Assembly (NCBI RefSeq): GCF_900107935.1
Contig: NZ_FNVG01000016.1
Span: 1-64,000 of the forward strand
DNA: 64,000 nt
Direction: 5' to 3'
Origin: Vibrio hangzhouensis
GTDB lineage: Bacteria > Pseudomonadota > Gammaproteobacteria > Enterobacterales > Vibrionaceae
A model generated the notes under the pieces. That model saw only the letters and a program-made list of their open reading frames with translations. It made no database searches and was not told where the DNA came from. The position numbers and the translations under genes are program-made. How positions within the stretch are numbered: the first letter of the stretch is position 1; every line of letters starts with the position of its first letter. This document shows positions 33,812 through 42,707 of the stretch, piece after piece.

Positions 33812-35200
33812 ATGAAGCTGCCGAAGATCACCAGTCTCTACGGGCGAATATTCGCTATCTTCTGGTTTACCATGCTACTGGTTCTCATTGCGGTACTTTC
33901 TTTGCCACATTTGGATCCGCGCATCGCGAAAGAGATCTCAGGCGAGCCCTTGCAGCAGATACTGTCTCTAAGAGATCGTGTCGAACAGCGCTTTTCAAAT
34001 CAAACCCATTTGAGTCGGATCATTTATCAGCTAGATAGCGCTGACGCGGAACGTACTCACATGAACAGAAAGCCGCAGACACCCAGACTGTTTCTTGCCG
34101 ACAAGGAAGGCAACATTCTCAGTACCCGTAAGCATGAAGACTTTAAGGTCAAGGCACTCAAAAACTTTATTACATCCGTAGATAATCCTGAAACGCCAAT
34201 GCAAAAGCTGTATGGCCGGTATATGTTAGCCGGTCCTCTGCCGATTGAACTGGCTAATCAAGAACTCTATCTGTATGTTGGCCTGCGCTGGAATCAACCG
34301 CCACCTTTTTTGTTACGCATGTTCGATAGGCCGTTTCAGTTGTTGTTCGCGGTGATGGCGGTCAGCACCCCGCTATTGTTGTGGCTGGCCTGGGCTTTGA
34401 GTCAACCCGCCCGACGCCTGGAGCGGGCGGCGAAACGCGTGGCGAATGGTGAGTTCAAGCCGGATCCCGATCTTGAAAAAGGCACCTCCGAGTTCAGGCA
34501 AGCTGGCAGCAGCTTCAACCAAATGGTCCTCGCGGTCAATCAAATGATTTCCGGTCAACAACGCCTGTTGTCTGATATTTCTCATGAATTACGTTCCCCC
34601 CTCACCCGGCTCAGAATGGCTACAGCTCTGGCGACACGTAAACAAGGGGACAGTCCCGAGTTACTGCGCATCGATACCGAAGCCCAAAGGCTTGAGCAGA
34701 TGATTGGTGAGTTGCTGGAACTGTCACGAATGAATACCGACAACCATGTCGCACGCGAGGTACAACCGGCCAGCAGCCTTTGGGAGGAGATTTTCAACGA
34801 TGCTCAATTCGAAGCCGAACAACTTGGAAAACGCCTGCAATTTACTTCAATTCCAGACGTACATGTCGCGGGTAATCCAAAGCTATTAATGAGTGCAATT
34901 GAAAACATTGTGCGTAATGCCATTCGTTATGGCCAGTCCCGCATTGAAATCCAACTGACCACAACTAAAGATAAGCTGCTCATTGATGTGGAAGATGACG
35001 GCTCAGGTGTCCCAGATGAAGAACTTCAGGACATCTTCAGGCCGTTTTACCGCGTCTCAACCGCGCGCGATCGAGACTCCGGCGGTACCGGCCTCGGGCT
35101 CGCGATCACCCAGACCGCCATCTTGCAGCACAGTGGCAAGATTGAAGCCTCCAGAAGTCCGCTAGGGGGATTAAAAATGCATGTTGAGCTGCCGTTGTAG
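33812..35200 (+). CDS. cpxA: Sensor histidine kinase CpxA
   Basis: This 462-aa kinase senses envelope stress through its periplasmic loop (about residues 30-165, between two membrane helices). A HAMP domain, then the H box SDISHELRSPLTRLRMA with H258, N box, and G boxes DDGSGVP and GGTGLGLAI follow. It phosphorylates CpxR and also acts as its phosphatase. The length is like E. coli CpxA (457 aa). Confidence 0.95.
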   Translation: MKLPKITSLYGRIFAIFWFTMLLVLIAVLSLPHLDPRIAKEISGEPLQQILSLRDRVEQRFSNQTHLSRIIYQLDSADAERTHMNRKPQTPRLFLADKEGNILSTRKHEDFKVKALKNFITSVDNPETPMQKLYGRYMLAGPLPIELANQELYLYVGLRWNQPPPFLLRMFDRPFQLLFAVMAVSTPLLLWLAWALSQPARRLERAAKRVANGEFKPDPDLEKGTSEFRQAGSSFNQMVLAVNQMISGQQRLLSDISHELRSPLTRLRMATALATRKQGDSPELLRIDTEAQRLEQMIGELLELSRMNTDNHVAREVQPASSLWEEIFNDAQFEAEQLGKRLQFTSIPDVHVAGNPKLLMSAIENIVRNAIRYGQSRIEIQLTTTKDKLLIDVEDDGSGVPDEELQDIFRPFYRVSTARDRDSGGTGLGLAITQTAILQHSGKIEASRSPLGGLKMHVELPL

Positions 35201-35279
35201 TCTGGACGTCAAACTGGTCTACACTCATTGTGGTAATATCGGCACCTTAGCTCAACATACACGATAGAGAATCCACCAG

Positions 35280-36404
35280 ATGAAGATTTTCAGTAATTTC
35301 GAAAGCGGCAATATTCAGGTCGTCAAAGCGGACAGCCCAGACGACATTCAAGTTCGCATTGTCAGTGACAATCAGTCCGAATTTTACCAATGGTTCCATT
35401 TCCGTCTGGAAACACAGGCGGAAATGGCACACACCATCAAACTGCTCGAGCTAGCGAAATCGGCCTACCCTGAAGGATGGAAGGGGTATGACGTCGTTGC
35501 TTCTTATGATCGTGAAGAATGGTTCCGCATTCCTTCCGAGTTTGACGGTGACGTCCTGACTTTCCACGTTCTGCCCGAACGCGGTTCGATGTACTTCGCT
35601 TACTTCGCCCCCTACAGTTATGACCGCCATCAGGACTTGCTCCATATGGCGCAAAATGAACATCACTGTACGCTGGAGACATTGGGGCACACTCTCGATG
35701 GTCACGATATGTCATTACTGACATTCGGTGAACCTGAACCCGGTAAGAAGAACATTTGGATTATCGCACGCCAGCACCCAGGAGAGACCATGGCAGAATG
35801 GTTCATGGAAGGCATGATCCAGCGACTGGTTGATGACACCGACACCACCGCGCAGGCGCTACTCGAACAGGCCGTACTCTATGTGGTACCGAATATGAAC
35901 CCAGATGGTAGCATTCGAGGTCATTTGAGAACCAACGCCATCGGAGTCAACCTCAATCGAGAGTGGCAGTCACCTTCGATGGAGAAAAGCCCAGAGGTCT
36001 ATCTAGTACGTGAACGCATGCTGCAAACTGGTGTCGACATGTTTTTGGATATTCACGGTGATGAGGCCATCCCCTACAATTTTGCCGCAGGCTCCGAGGG
36101 CATTCCTTCTTACGATAAACGTCACGCCGACCTTGAAAGCACATTCAAGCAGGCGCTGCTGACCGTGACCCCCGAATTCCAGGATGATTATGGTTATGAC
36201 AAAGATGAAGCGGGTAAAGCCAATTTGACCGTCGGCTCAAACTGGGTAGCAGAGCAGTTCCGCTGCCTGTCCTATACCATCGAAATGCCGTTTAAAGACA
36301 ACAACAATTATCCAGATCCGCTTTATGGCTGGTCTCCAGAGCGCAGCATCAAGTTTGGCCACGACATGCTCGCCGCTACCCTGGTTGTGACGAACAAACT
36401 CTAA
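35280..36404 (+). CDS. M14-family cytosolic carboxypeptidase
   Basis: This 374-aa protein has an N-terminal beta domain (about residues 1-115) and a zinc carboxypeptidase domain. Zinc ligands are H166 and E169 in RQHPGE and H259 in LDIHGDE; substrate contacts are in NPDGSIRGHLRTN and GVNLNREW (R227); the catalytic Glu is E335 in YTIEMPF. This arrangement is that of AGBL/CCP-type (M14-like) peptidases with a bacterial branch. No signal peptide is present, so it is cytosolic. Its substrate is unknown. It follows cpxA by about 80 bp with no clear terminator between. Confidence 0.88.
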   Translation: MKIFSNFESGNIQVVKADSPDDIQVRIVSDNQSEFYQWFHFRLETQAEMAHTIKLLELAKSAYPEGWKGYDVVASYDREEWFRIPSEFDGDVLTFHVLPERGSMYFAYFAPYSYDRHQDLLHMAQNEHHCTLETLGHTLDGHDMSLLTFGEPEPGKKNIWIIARQHPGETMAEWFMEGMIQRLVDDTDTTAQALLEQAVLYVVPNMNPDGSIRGHLRTNAIGVNLNREWQSPSMEKSPEVYLVRERMLQTGVDMFLDIHGDEAIPYNFAAGSEGIPSYDKRHADLESTFKQALLTVTPEFQDDYGYDKDEAGKANLTVGSNWVAEQFRCLSYTIEMPFKDNNNYPDPLYGWSPERSIKFGHDMLAATLVVTNKL

Positions 36405-36531
36405 AGCAGCCAAACCCGAGCGCACGCCTGATGTGCGCTTTTTTTTGCGGTGTCAGATCGCTACCCTTGGCTCACTTTCAATGGCAGTTCGGGTATACTA
36501 AGGCATGACTCAAATTTATTAGAACGACGCT

Positions 36532-37008
36532 ATGTTTGATATTGCTCTGTACGAGCCAGAAATTGCACCCAATACCGGTAATATAATCCGACTTTGTGCC
36601 AATTGTGGGGCTAACTTGCACCTAATTGAGCCACTTGGATTTGACTTGGAAGAGAAAAAAGTACGCCGAGCGGGACTCGACTACCATGATCTTGCCCGAG
36701 TAAAGCGCCATAAAAATTACACCGCCTTTCTTGCTTACCTGAAGGAAAATAACCCGGACTATCGTTTGTTTGCCTGCACCACAAAAACCACTGGACACCA
36801 CACGGATGCACAATATCAGCAAGGTGATGTGCTGTTATTTGGCCCAGAAACTCGCGGCCTGCCTGCAGAGATCATCGAAAGTCTACCGATGGAGCAGCGC
36901 ATTCGCATTCCGATGATGCCGGATGCCCGCAGTCTCAACCTGTCGAATGCTGTCGCCATCATAGCGTATGAAGCGTGGCGCCAATTCGGATTTGACGGGG
37001 CAATCTAA
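36532..37008 (+). CDS. trmL: tRNA (cytidine(34)-2'-O)-methyltransferase TrmL
   Basis: This 158-aa SPOUT enzyme methylates the wobble ribose of certain tRNA-Leu. EIAPNTGNIIRLCANCG at the N-terminus, LFGPETRGLP and the C-terminal knot RIPMMPDARSLNLSNAVAI are signatures of the family. The length is that of E. coli TrmL (157 aa). It converges on rpmG with a shared terminator. In E. coli trmL lies next to cysE, so the gene has a different location here. Confidence 0.95.
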   Translation: MFDIALYEPEIAPNTGNIIRLCANCGANLHLIEPLGFDLEEKKVRRAGLDYHDLARVKRHKNYTAFLAYLKENNPDYRLFACTTKTTGHHTDAQYQQGDVLLFGPETRGLPAEIIESLPMEQRIRIPMMPDARSLNLSNAVAIIAYEAWRQFGFDGAI

Positions 37009-37063
37009 GCCCTGTTTGCCAATAACAAACCGCCTTTATTAACTAAAGGCTTAAATAACAGGC

Positions 37064-37093
37064 AATAAAAAACCCAGCACTAGGCTGGGTTTT
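37064..37093. terminator. Bidirectional terminator between trmL and rpmG
   Basis: AAAACCCAGC and GCTGGGTTTT form a perfect 10-bp stem with a 5-base loop. A-rich and T-rich flanks suit both convergent transcripts. Confidence 0.9.
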
Positions 37094-37121
37094 CAATACG
37101 TAACAAGAAGAAACTTATCAA

Positions 37122-37289
37122 TTACTTGATTTTAGCTTCTTTGTACATAACGTGTTGGCGAACAACTGGATCAAACTTTTTGATCTCAAATTTGCCTGGC
37201 ATGTTACGCTTGTTCTTGTCAGTTGTGTAGAAGTGACCAGTACCTGCAGAAGATACTAGACGAATTTTCTCACGAATGCCTTTAGCCAT
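37122..37289 (-). CDS. rpmG: 50S ribosomal protein L33
   Basis: This short gene encodes 55 aa: MAKGIREKIRLVSSAGTGHF at the start, then YTTDKNKRN with MPGKFEIKKFDP following, ending VMYKEAKIK. It is the L33 of the zinc-free type (no CxxC pairs). The start has GAGGAATT upstream (AAGAGGAATTAAGC). It is 13 bp downstream of rpmB, so the two form the usual rpmBG operon. Confidence 0.97.
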   Translation of the reverse strand: MAKGIREKIRLVSSAGTGHFYTTDKNKRNMPGKFEIKKFDPVVRQHVMYKEAKIK

Positions 37290-37302
37290 TGCTTAATTCC
37301 TC

Positions 37303-37539
37303 TTATACGTTCTCGCCACGAGCACGGATATCAACAAGAACAGCATCGATGCCTTTCTTATCAATAATACGCATACCCTTAGCGGTCAGACGTAGTTTAA
37401 CAAAGCGTTTTTCGCTTTCTACCCAGAAACGATGAGTTTGTAGGTTCGGCAGAAAACGACGCTTGGTAGCATTTCGTGCGTGTGAACGGTTGTTACCCGT
37501 TACAGGACGCTTACCAGTTACTTGGCATACTCGGGACAT
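37303..37539 (-). CDS. rpmB: 50S ribosomal protein L28
   Basis: This 78-aa protein begins MSRVCQVTGKRPVTGNN, with NATKRRFLPNLQTHRFW characteristic of L28. I chose the ATG at 37539, with GGAGAAG upstream; an in-frame ATG five codons earlier would precede this Shine-Dalgarno. It is the first gene of the rpmB-rpmG operon, with a strong promoter about 110 bp upstream. Confidence 0.97.
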   Translation of the reverse strand: MSRVCQVTGKRPVTGNNRSHARNATKRRFLPNLQTHRFWVESEKRFVKLRLTAKGMRIIDKKGIDAVLVDIRARGENV

Positions 37540-37651
37540 GAATGTCTTCTCCAAATCGTTTCAGCTCGATATCAACCTTGGTGGCCGAACCTCAATTATA
37601 AGAGGCCATAACCATTATGGAGTACCCATACAAGGCTATCAAAGGTCGCGC

Positions 37652-37680
37652 ATTATACTAACTTGACATGCATTGCTCAA
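37652..37680 (-). promoter_or_regulatory. Promoter of rpmB-rpmG
   Basis: On the reverse strand TTGAGC is separated from a perfect TATAAT by 17 bp, followed by a GC-rich discriminator (GCGCGACC). It lies about 115 bp before the rpmB start. Confidence 0.7.
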
Positions 37681-37838
37681 GACCCGAACAGATCCTTTTT
37701 TAAGGATTTGCTGATCTTTTTCACTTTGAGCTGATGTTGGTTGATAATTTAGTGCGCGAATCATAGCAGAAAATCACCAAAACAAAAGCTCTGTATCACA
37801 GTTATTACAATAAAAAATACATTCTCCTGCCAAAGATG

Positions 37839-38516
37839 CTAAATCCACCCTCTTTCGGCAAACGACACCACCTCCCCGTCACCCACAACAAAATGGTCAA
37901 GAATGCGGATATCCACCAGCGACAGCGCATCAGCCAATCGTCGCGTGATCCTTCGGTCAGCCTGACTGGGCTCAGCGATTCCTGAGGGGTGGTTGTGAGC
38001 GAGAATAACCGATGCGGCATTATGCTGCAGCGCTCGCTTGACGACTTCTCTGGGATAAACCGATGCGGCATCAATAGTGCCTTCAAACATTATCTCGTCC
38101 GCAATGACCCGATTCTGATTGTCCAGAAACAAAACATAGAAAGCTTCTCTGTGCCTGTCGCGTAGCATCGCCAGCAGGTAATGACGGGTATGTTGTGGAC
38201 TGTTCAGACCATCACCTCGCTGCAGTCGCTCCGACAAATAGCGCTGACTCATCTCCAAAACGGCCTGAAGCTGCACATATTTGGCCAACCCCAGCCCCTT
38301 ATGTTGACAAAACTCATGCTGGGACGCCGAAAATAATGCTCGTAAAGAGCCAAACTCAGCGAGCAGACGGTCCGCCAGTTGCAGTACATTCATACCTTTT
38401 GTGCCTGTGCGCAGAAAAATTGCCAGCAACTCGGCATCACTAAGCGCCTGACTGCCTCTATTTATTAGCTTCTCACGGGGTAGTGATTCTGCCGGTAGAT
38501 GTTTTAACACCATCAC
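37839..38516 (-). CDS. radC: RadC-family JAB-domain protein
   Basis: This 225-aa protein has an N-terminal helix-hairpin-helix region (about residues 15-70) and a C-terminal JAB/MPN domain with the metal-binding motif HNHPSGIAEPSQAD. Despite the name, the role in DNA repair of chromosomal RadC proteins is unsettled. Its position between rpmBG and coaBC is the E. coli order. The start is ATG at 38516 or the adjoining ATG at 38513. Confidence 0.93.
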   Translation of the reverse strand: MMVLKHLPAESLPREKLINRGSQALSDAELLAIFLRTGTKGMNVLQLADRLLAEFGSLRALFSASQHEFCQHKGLGLAKYVQLQAVLEMSQRYLSERLQRGDGLNSPQHTRHYLLAMLRDRHREAFYVLFLDNQNRVIADEIMFEGTIDAASVYPREVVKRALQHNAASVILAHNHPSGIAEPSQADRRITRRLADALSLVDIRILDHFVVGDGEVVSFAERGWI

Positions 38517-38722
38517 TCAGCCTGACTCGCTGCAAATACATTGTCTGCTTTATTACCTATATTATGACAAAAGATACAGTGACAAGGCCCGAGAGTGAGA
38601 GCCAGGTGGTTTAACGCAGTAACTTGGTTGTTTGTCAGTGTCTAGCCCCCATGTCCCCTTGAAACTGGCGAGGAAGGTGCGCATTTGATATCTTAGCCGC
38701 AGCAAAAGTTAAGGAGCGGGTT

Positions 38723-39931
38723 ATGCAAACATTGGTGGGGAAAAAAATCCTTCTGGGTATCAGCGGTGGCATTGCCGCCTATAAATGCGCAGAACTCACT
38801 AGGCGACTAATCGAACGTGGCGCTGAAGTTCAGGTCGTCATGACTAAAGCAGCAAAAGAATTTATCACGCCACTGACTATGCAGGCGGTCTCTGGAAGAC
38901 CGGTCTCTGATAGTTTGCTCGATCCGGCCGCGGAAGCTTCAATGAGCCACATTGAGTTAGCTAAGTGGGCCGATTTGGTGCTTCTGGCTCCGGCTACCGC
39001 CGATTTGATTGCCCGCATGTCTGCTGGCATGGGCAATGATCTGCTGACAACACTGGTCTTGGCTAGCGATGCGCCTATCGCGGTCTCCCCTGCAATGAAC
39101 CAGCAGATGTATCTCAATGTCGCTACACAAGAAAACATCGCAACCCTATCACGTCGCGGCATGATGATATGGGGGCCTGCCGCTGGAGAGCAGGCCTGCG
39201 GAGACATTGGCCCGGGTCGAATGCTTGAACCCATGCAGTTAGTGGAGAAGTGTGAGGCGTTCTTTGCCCCCAAGCCGCTAATCGGCAAATCGGTCGTAAT
39301 CACAGCCGGCCCCACCCGAGAAGCCATTGATCCAGTGCGCTACATTTCCAATCACAGTTCCGGGAAAATGGGATTTGCGCTTGCATTAGCCGCTCGTCAA
39401 TTGGGCGCCGACGTCACACTAATCGCCGGTCCGGTTGCTCTGACCGCCCCACAAGGCGTGAAGAGAGTCGACGTTATCAGCGCCCAGCAAATGTACGATG
39501 CTGCTCTGGAGCACGCGGTCACCCACGACGTCTTCATTGGTTGCGCGGCCGTTGCCGATTATCGCCCGCTCAGCGTGGCTGATCAAAAAATCAAAAAGAC
39601 CACCGACAATGACGACATGCAGATATCGATGATTAAAAATCCAGATATCATAGCATCCGTGGCAACGCTGACTGAATCGCGCCCATTTACCGTTGGCTTC
39701 GCTGCGGAAACGCAAGAGGTCGAGGCTTACGCTCTGGACAAACTGCAACGTAAGAATCTGGATATGATTTGTGCAAATGATGTTTCAGTTGAGGGACAGG
39801 GCTTTAACAGTGACTCAAATGCGATTACCGTTTACTGGAAAGGCGGTCAGAAACCGCTTGGCAGTGCAACGAAAACGGACTTAGGTCGTGAAATCCTACT
39901 AAGCATTTCAGAGCACCTTACGCAAGCATAG
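38723..39931 (+). CDS. coaBC: Phosphopantothenoylcysteine decarboxylase/synthase CoaBC
   Basis: This 402-aa bifunctional enzyme makes 4'-phosphopantetheine for coenzyme A. The N-terminal CoaC flavin domain includes GISGGIAAYKCAELTRRL, SPAMNQQMY and the Cys of AAGEQACGDIGPGRM. The CoaB domain begins about residue 190 with ITAGPTREAIDPVRYI and has AVADYRP and KIKK near residue 290. It is divergent from radC. dut, which follows coaBC in E. coli, is missing here. Confidence 0.97.
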   Translation: MQTLVGKKILLGISGGIAAYKCAELTRRLIERGAEVQVVMTKAAKEFITPLTMQAVSGRPVSDSLLDPAAEASMSHIELAKWADLVLLAPATADLIARMSAGMGNDLLTTLVLASDAPIAVSPAMNQQMYLNVATQENIATLSRRGMMIWGPAAGEQACGDIGPGRMLEPMQLVEKCEAFFAPKPLIGKSVVITAGPTREAIDPVRYISNHSSGKMGFALALAARQLGADVTLIAGPVALTAPQGVKRVDVISAQQMYDAALEHAVTHDVFIGCAAVADYRPLSVADQKIKKTTDNDDMQISMIKNPDIIASVATLTESRPFTVGFAAETQEVEAYALDKLQRKNLDMICANDVSVEGQGFNSDSNAITVYWKGGQKPLGSATKTDLGREILLSISEHLTQA

Positions 39932-40025
39932 ACGTCACCGTAATACCTGCGGTATCGTCACCACTTGCTCAGGCCTGCCATCAGGCCGATGCTTGTATAC
40001 TTTCGCTCACAGTGGATAGATTGTT

Positions 40026-40059
40026 ACACAGTTCAATCATTTAGCACGTTGAACTGTGT
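40026..40059. repeat. Inverted repeat between coaBC and slmA
   Basis: ACACAGTTCAA and TTGAACTGTGT are perfect 11-bp arms separated by 12 bp. No T run follows. It lies 90 bp before slmA, so it could be an operator. Confidence 0.55.
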
Positions 40060-40149
40060 AGATAAAAAGTGCTTAGGTACACTAACAGATCTACTCATGG
40101 GCGTTGTCGTGCTCAATTTGGCATGCAGTAATCAAAAGGAAGAGGATTT

Positions 40150-40740
40150 ATGTCCGCTACGAAAAAGTCGAATAGAAAAGAGGAGATCCTGCAGGCTCTC
40201 GCACAGATGCTGGAATCCAACGAAGGCACCTCTCGCATCACCACCGCAAAGCTGGCTAAGCAAGTGGGTGTGTCCGAAGCAGCGCTCTATCGTCATTTTC
40301 CCAGCAAAGCGAGAATGTTTGAAGGACTTATCGAGTTCATTGAAGAGTCTCTCATGTCACGAATCAATCGTATCCTTGATGAAGAGAAAGATACCCTCAC
40401 TCGCATTCGTCTTGTGCTCCAACTCATCCTGGTTTTCTCAGAACGAAATCCAGGACTCAGTCGTATCTTGTCAGGCCACGCTCTGATGTTTGAGAATGAA
40501 CGATTACGTGAGCGAATTAATCAGCTTTATGAAAGAATTGAGACATCTTTACGTCAAATTCTGCGTGAGCGCAAAATTCGCGAAGGAAAGAGTTTTCCGG
40601 TTGACGAGAAAATCCTTGCTGCGCAATTATTAGGTCAAGTCGAAGGCAGTCTGAACCGCTTCGTTCGCTCTGATTTTAAATACACACCAACGTCCACCTT
40701 TGATGAGTACTGGTCGTTGTTGAAACTACAGTTACAATAA
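40150..40740 (+). CDS. slmA: Nucleoid occlusion factor SlmA
   Basis: This 196-aa TetR-fold protein binds specific DNA sites and blocks FtsZ assembly over the nucleoid. The N-terminal helix-turn-helix is TTAKLAKQVGVSEAALYRHF (about residues 33-52), followed by PSKARMFEGLIEFIEES. The length and C-terminal GQVEGSLNRFVRSDF match SlmA. A lipid A acyltransferase gene follows after seven bases, so translation may be coupled. Confidence 0.95.
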   Translation: MSATKKSNRKEEILQALAQMLESNEGTSRITTAKLAKQVGVSEAALYRHFPSKARMFEGLIEFIEESLMSRINRILDEEKDTLTRIRLVLQLILVFSERNPGLSRILSGHALMFENERLRERINQLYERIETSLRQILRERKIREGKSFPVDEKILAAQLLGQVEGSLNRFVRSDFKYTPTSTFDEYWSLLKLQLQ

Positions 40741-40747
40741 AAGTCTA

Positions 40748-41689
40748 ATGAAAATTGATAAAAAGCCGGCTTTCACCCTATCCCTGCTGCACCCCAAATA
40801 CTGGGGTGTCTGGATGGGTTTTGGTTTTCTCGCACTGCTAGTCAACCTGCTCCCTTATCCGCTGCTCTATAAAATGGGGCGGGGACTAGGCAAGTTTGGT
40901 ATGCGCTTCGGACAGAAACGAGCTGGGGTGGCTCGCCGCAACCTGGAACTCGCCTTTCCAGATAAAACCGAGCAGGAACTCGACGCCTTCGTTGAAGAGA
41001 ATTTTAAGAACTCGGGTATGGCCCTGATTGAAACCGGGATCACCTGGTTCTGGCCAACCTGGCGCTTCAAACGCATTTTGATTGCCAAAGATCTCAGTGC
41101 CCTGAAAAAACATCAAGCGGATGGCAAAGGGGTGCTACTGTGTTGTGTGCACGCCCTCAACCTGGAGGTCACCGCCCGCGCCTACGCGGTACTGGGGCTT
41201 CCCGGATACGGAGCATACCGACCACACAGTAACCCCGCTTATGAGTTCATTCAGTATCGAGGTCGTACACGAAACGGCAATAAACTGATTTACCGAACCG
41301 ATCTAAAAACCATGATTCGCGTAATGCGTCAGGGTCACCGTCTGTTCTACCTGCCCGATCAGGACTATGGTCACAACAAGTCGGTGTTTGTACCGTTTTT
41401 TGCGGTCGAAGAAGCCTGTACGACTACAGGTACCAGCATCTTAGCCTACACTAGCAAATGTGCTATCGTCCCGGGTTCTGGATTCCGCAACCTGGACGGC
41501 AGGTATGAAATCATCGCCAACCAATCCATTGAAGATGAATATCCTAAGAAAGATGAAGTGGCCGCAGCGGCTTATATGAATCGCTTTGTGGAGCAAACCA
41601 TACTGCTGGCACCGGAACAATGGTTATGGATGCACAAGCGTTTTAAGTCGCTTCCTGATAAAACCCTCACTGACTCAAGGTATCACTAA
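40748..41689 (+). CDS. lpxL: LpxL-like lipid A late acyltransferase
   Basis: This 313-aa inner-membrane enzyme adds a secondary acyl chain to Kdo2-lipid A. One N-terminal membrane helix follows LLHPKYWGVWMGFG, and the catalytic HX4E motif is H135/E140 in VHALNLEV. FYLPDQDYGHNKSVFVPFF and the C-terminal APEQWLWMHKRFK match E. coli LpxL. In V. cholerae the paired enzymes act after LpxL-type myristoylation. It has a weak Shine-Dalgarno, seven bases after slmA. Confidence 0.9.
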   Translation: MKIDKKPAFTLSLLHPKYWGVWMGFGFLALLVNLLPYPLLYKMGRGLGKFGMRFGQKRAGVARRNLELAFPDKTEQELDAFVEENFKNSGMALIETGITWFWPTWRFKRILIAKDLSALKKHQADGKGVLLCCVHALNLEVTARAYAVLGLPGYGAYRPHSNPAYEFIQYRGRTRNGNKLIYRTDLKTMIRVMRQGHRLFYLPDQDYGHNKSVFVPFFAVEEACTTTGTSILAYTSKCAIVPGSGFRNLDGRYEIIANQSIEDEYPKKDEVAAAAYMNRFVEQTILLAPEQWLWMHKRFKSLPDKTLTDSRYH

Positions 41690-41704
41690 GCTCAAAGGTT
41701 ATGA

Positions 41705-42661
41705 ATGAGTAATCAAGACCATATCGACAAAAATCTCTATAACCCTCGCTTTCAGTGGGCGTTCTTACATCCGAAGCATTGGGGCACCTGGCTTGGCATC
41801 CTATTGGCGGTCTTTTTGGCATTTGTGCCACCCCGGCTAAGAGACAAGTTCGCTCGCTCTATCTCTGGCATCATCGTCAATAAAAACGGTCGTGTAGTAA
41901 GGCGCACACGCCTTAACCTGCAGAAGTGTTTTCCAGAAAAGTCCGAGCAAGAGATCCAACAGATTGTTGAAGAGACCTTCGCCAAAGCGGGTCAATACTT
42001 GTTGGGATATTCAGAGTTTTTGATTCGTTCCACTAAACACAATCAACAACGTGGCGTCATGATTGGCGAGGAGAACCTGATGCCACTGCTGGATGCAGGT
42101 GAGAACGTCATCATCCTGGCTCCTCACGCATGGGCGGTAGACTATCCGGCGGTCATGCTCGCCGCTCAAGGTTACAAAGTGGCGACCATTATGAAACCAC
42201 AAAACAACCCGATTGGCGACTGGCTGATGCATGTACAACGTATGCAATACGGTGGCCGTATTTTTGCTCGTAGTGCCGGGGTGAAACCATTCGTACGCTC
42301 CATCAAAGATGGCTACATCGGATATTGGCTACCGGACGAGGACCATGGCCCACAAAACTCGGTTTTTGTGCCTTTCTTTGCCACAGAAAAAGCCACGTTA
42401 AAAGGCTTTGGCAAAATGTCTCGTTTGTCGCGGGCGAAAGTGGTGCCAGTGTTGCCGGCCTATAACGACAAAACCAGCAAATATGAAGTGCATATTCTGC
42501 CTGCTATCGACAATTTCCCAACCGGGGATGAAGAGCAAGATGCACGTGCGATGAATAAAGCGATTGAAGATTTGCTACGAGATAAACCAGAACAGTACAT
42601 GTGGAACTTATACCTTCTCGAAACCCAGCGTGATGGTGTTCGTATCTACGACAACATTTAA
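41705..42661 (+). CDS. LpxM/LpxN-like lipid A late acyltransferase
   Basis: This 318-aa protein is a second late acyltransferase, with the HX4D motif H141/D146 in PHAWAVDYP. FLHPKHWGTWLG at the N-terminus, DEDHGPQNSVFVPFFAT and RPEQYMWNL-like (KPEQYMWNLYLLETQ) segments resemble E. coli LpxM. In V. cholerae the neighbouring enzyme LpxN transfers 3-hydroxylaurate; this gene is its likely positional equivalent, but acyl specificity is not readable from the sequence. It is in an operon with the preceding gene. Confidence 0.87.
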   Translation: MSNQDHIDKNLYNPRFQWAFLHPKHWGTWLGILLAVFLAFVPPRLRDKFARSISGIIVNKNGRVVRRTRLNLQKCFPEKSEQEIQQIVEETFAKAGQYLLGYSEFLIRSTKHNQQRGVMIGEENLMPLLDAGENVIILAPHAWAVDYPAVMLAAQGYKVATIMKPQNNPIGDWLMHVQRMQYGGRIFARSAGVKPFVRSIKDGYIGYWLPDEDHGPQNSVFVPFFATEKATLKGFGKMSRLSRAKVVPVLPAYNDKTSKYEVHILPAIDNFPTGDEEQDARAMNKAIEDLLRDKPEQYMWNLYLLETQRDGVRIYDNI

Positions 42662-42677
42662 CCGTTGACGGAATAGC

Positions 42678-42707
42678 TAAAACGCTTGCTTCGGCAGGCG
42701 TTTTTTT
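42678..42707. terminator. Bidirectional terminator between the lpx pair and mutM
   Basis: AAAACGCTTGC and GCAGGCGTTTT pair with one G-T wobble around a TTCG loop and then a T run. It overlaps the mutM stop codon, so mutM termination on the reverse strand is also possible. Confidence 0.85.

Noticed and set aside
39965..40486. A 173-aa frame in the coaBC-slmA gap, overlapping slmA
   Set aside because: Most of it runs out of frame through slmA, which has a clear TetR helix-turn-helix and good Shine-Dalgarno. It has no dUTPase-like motif.
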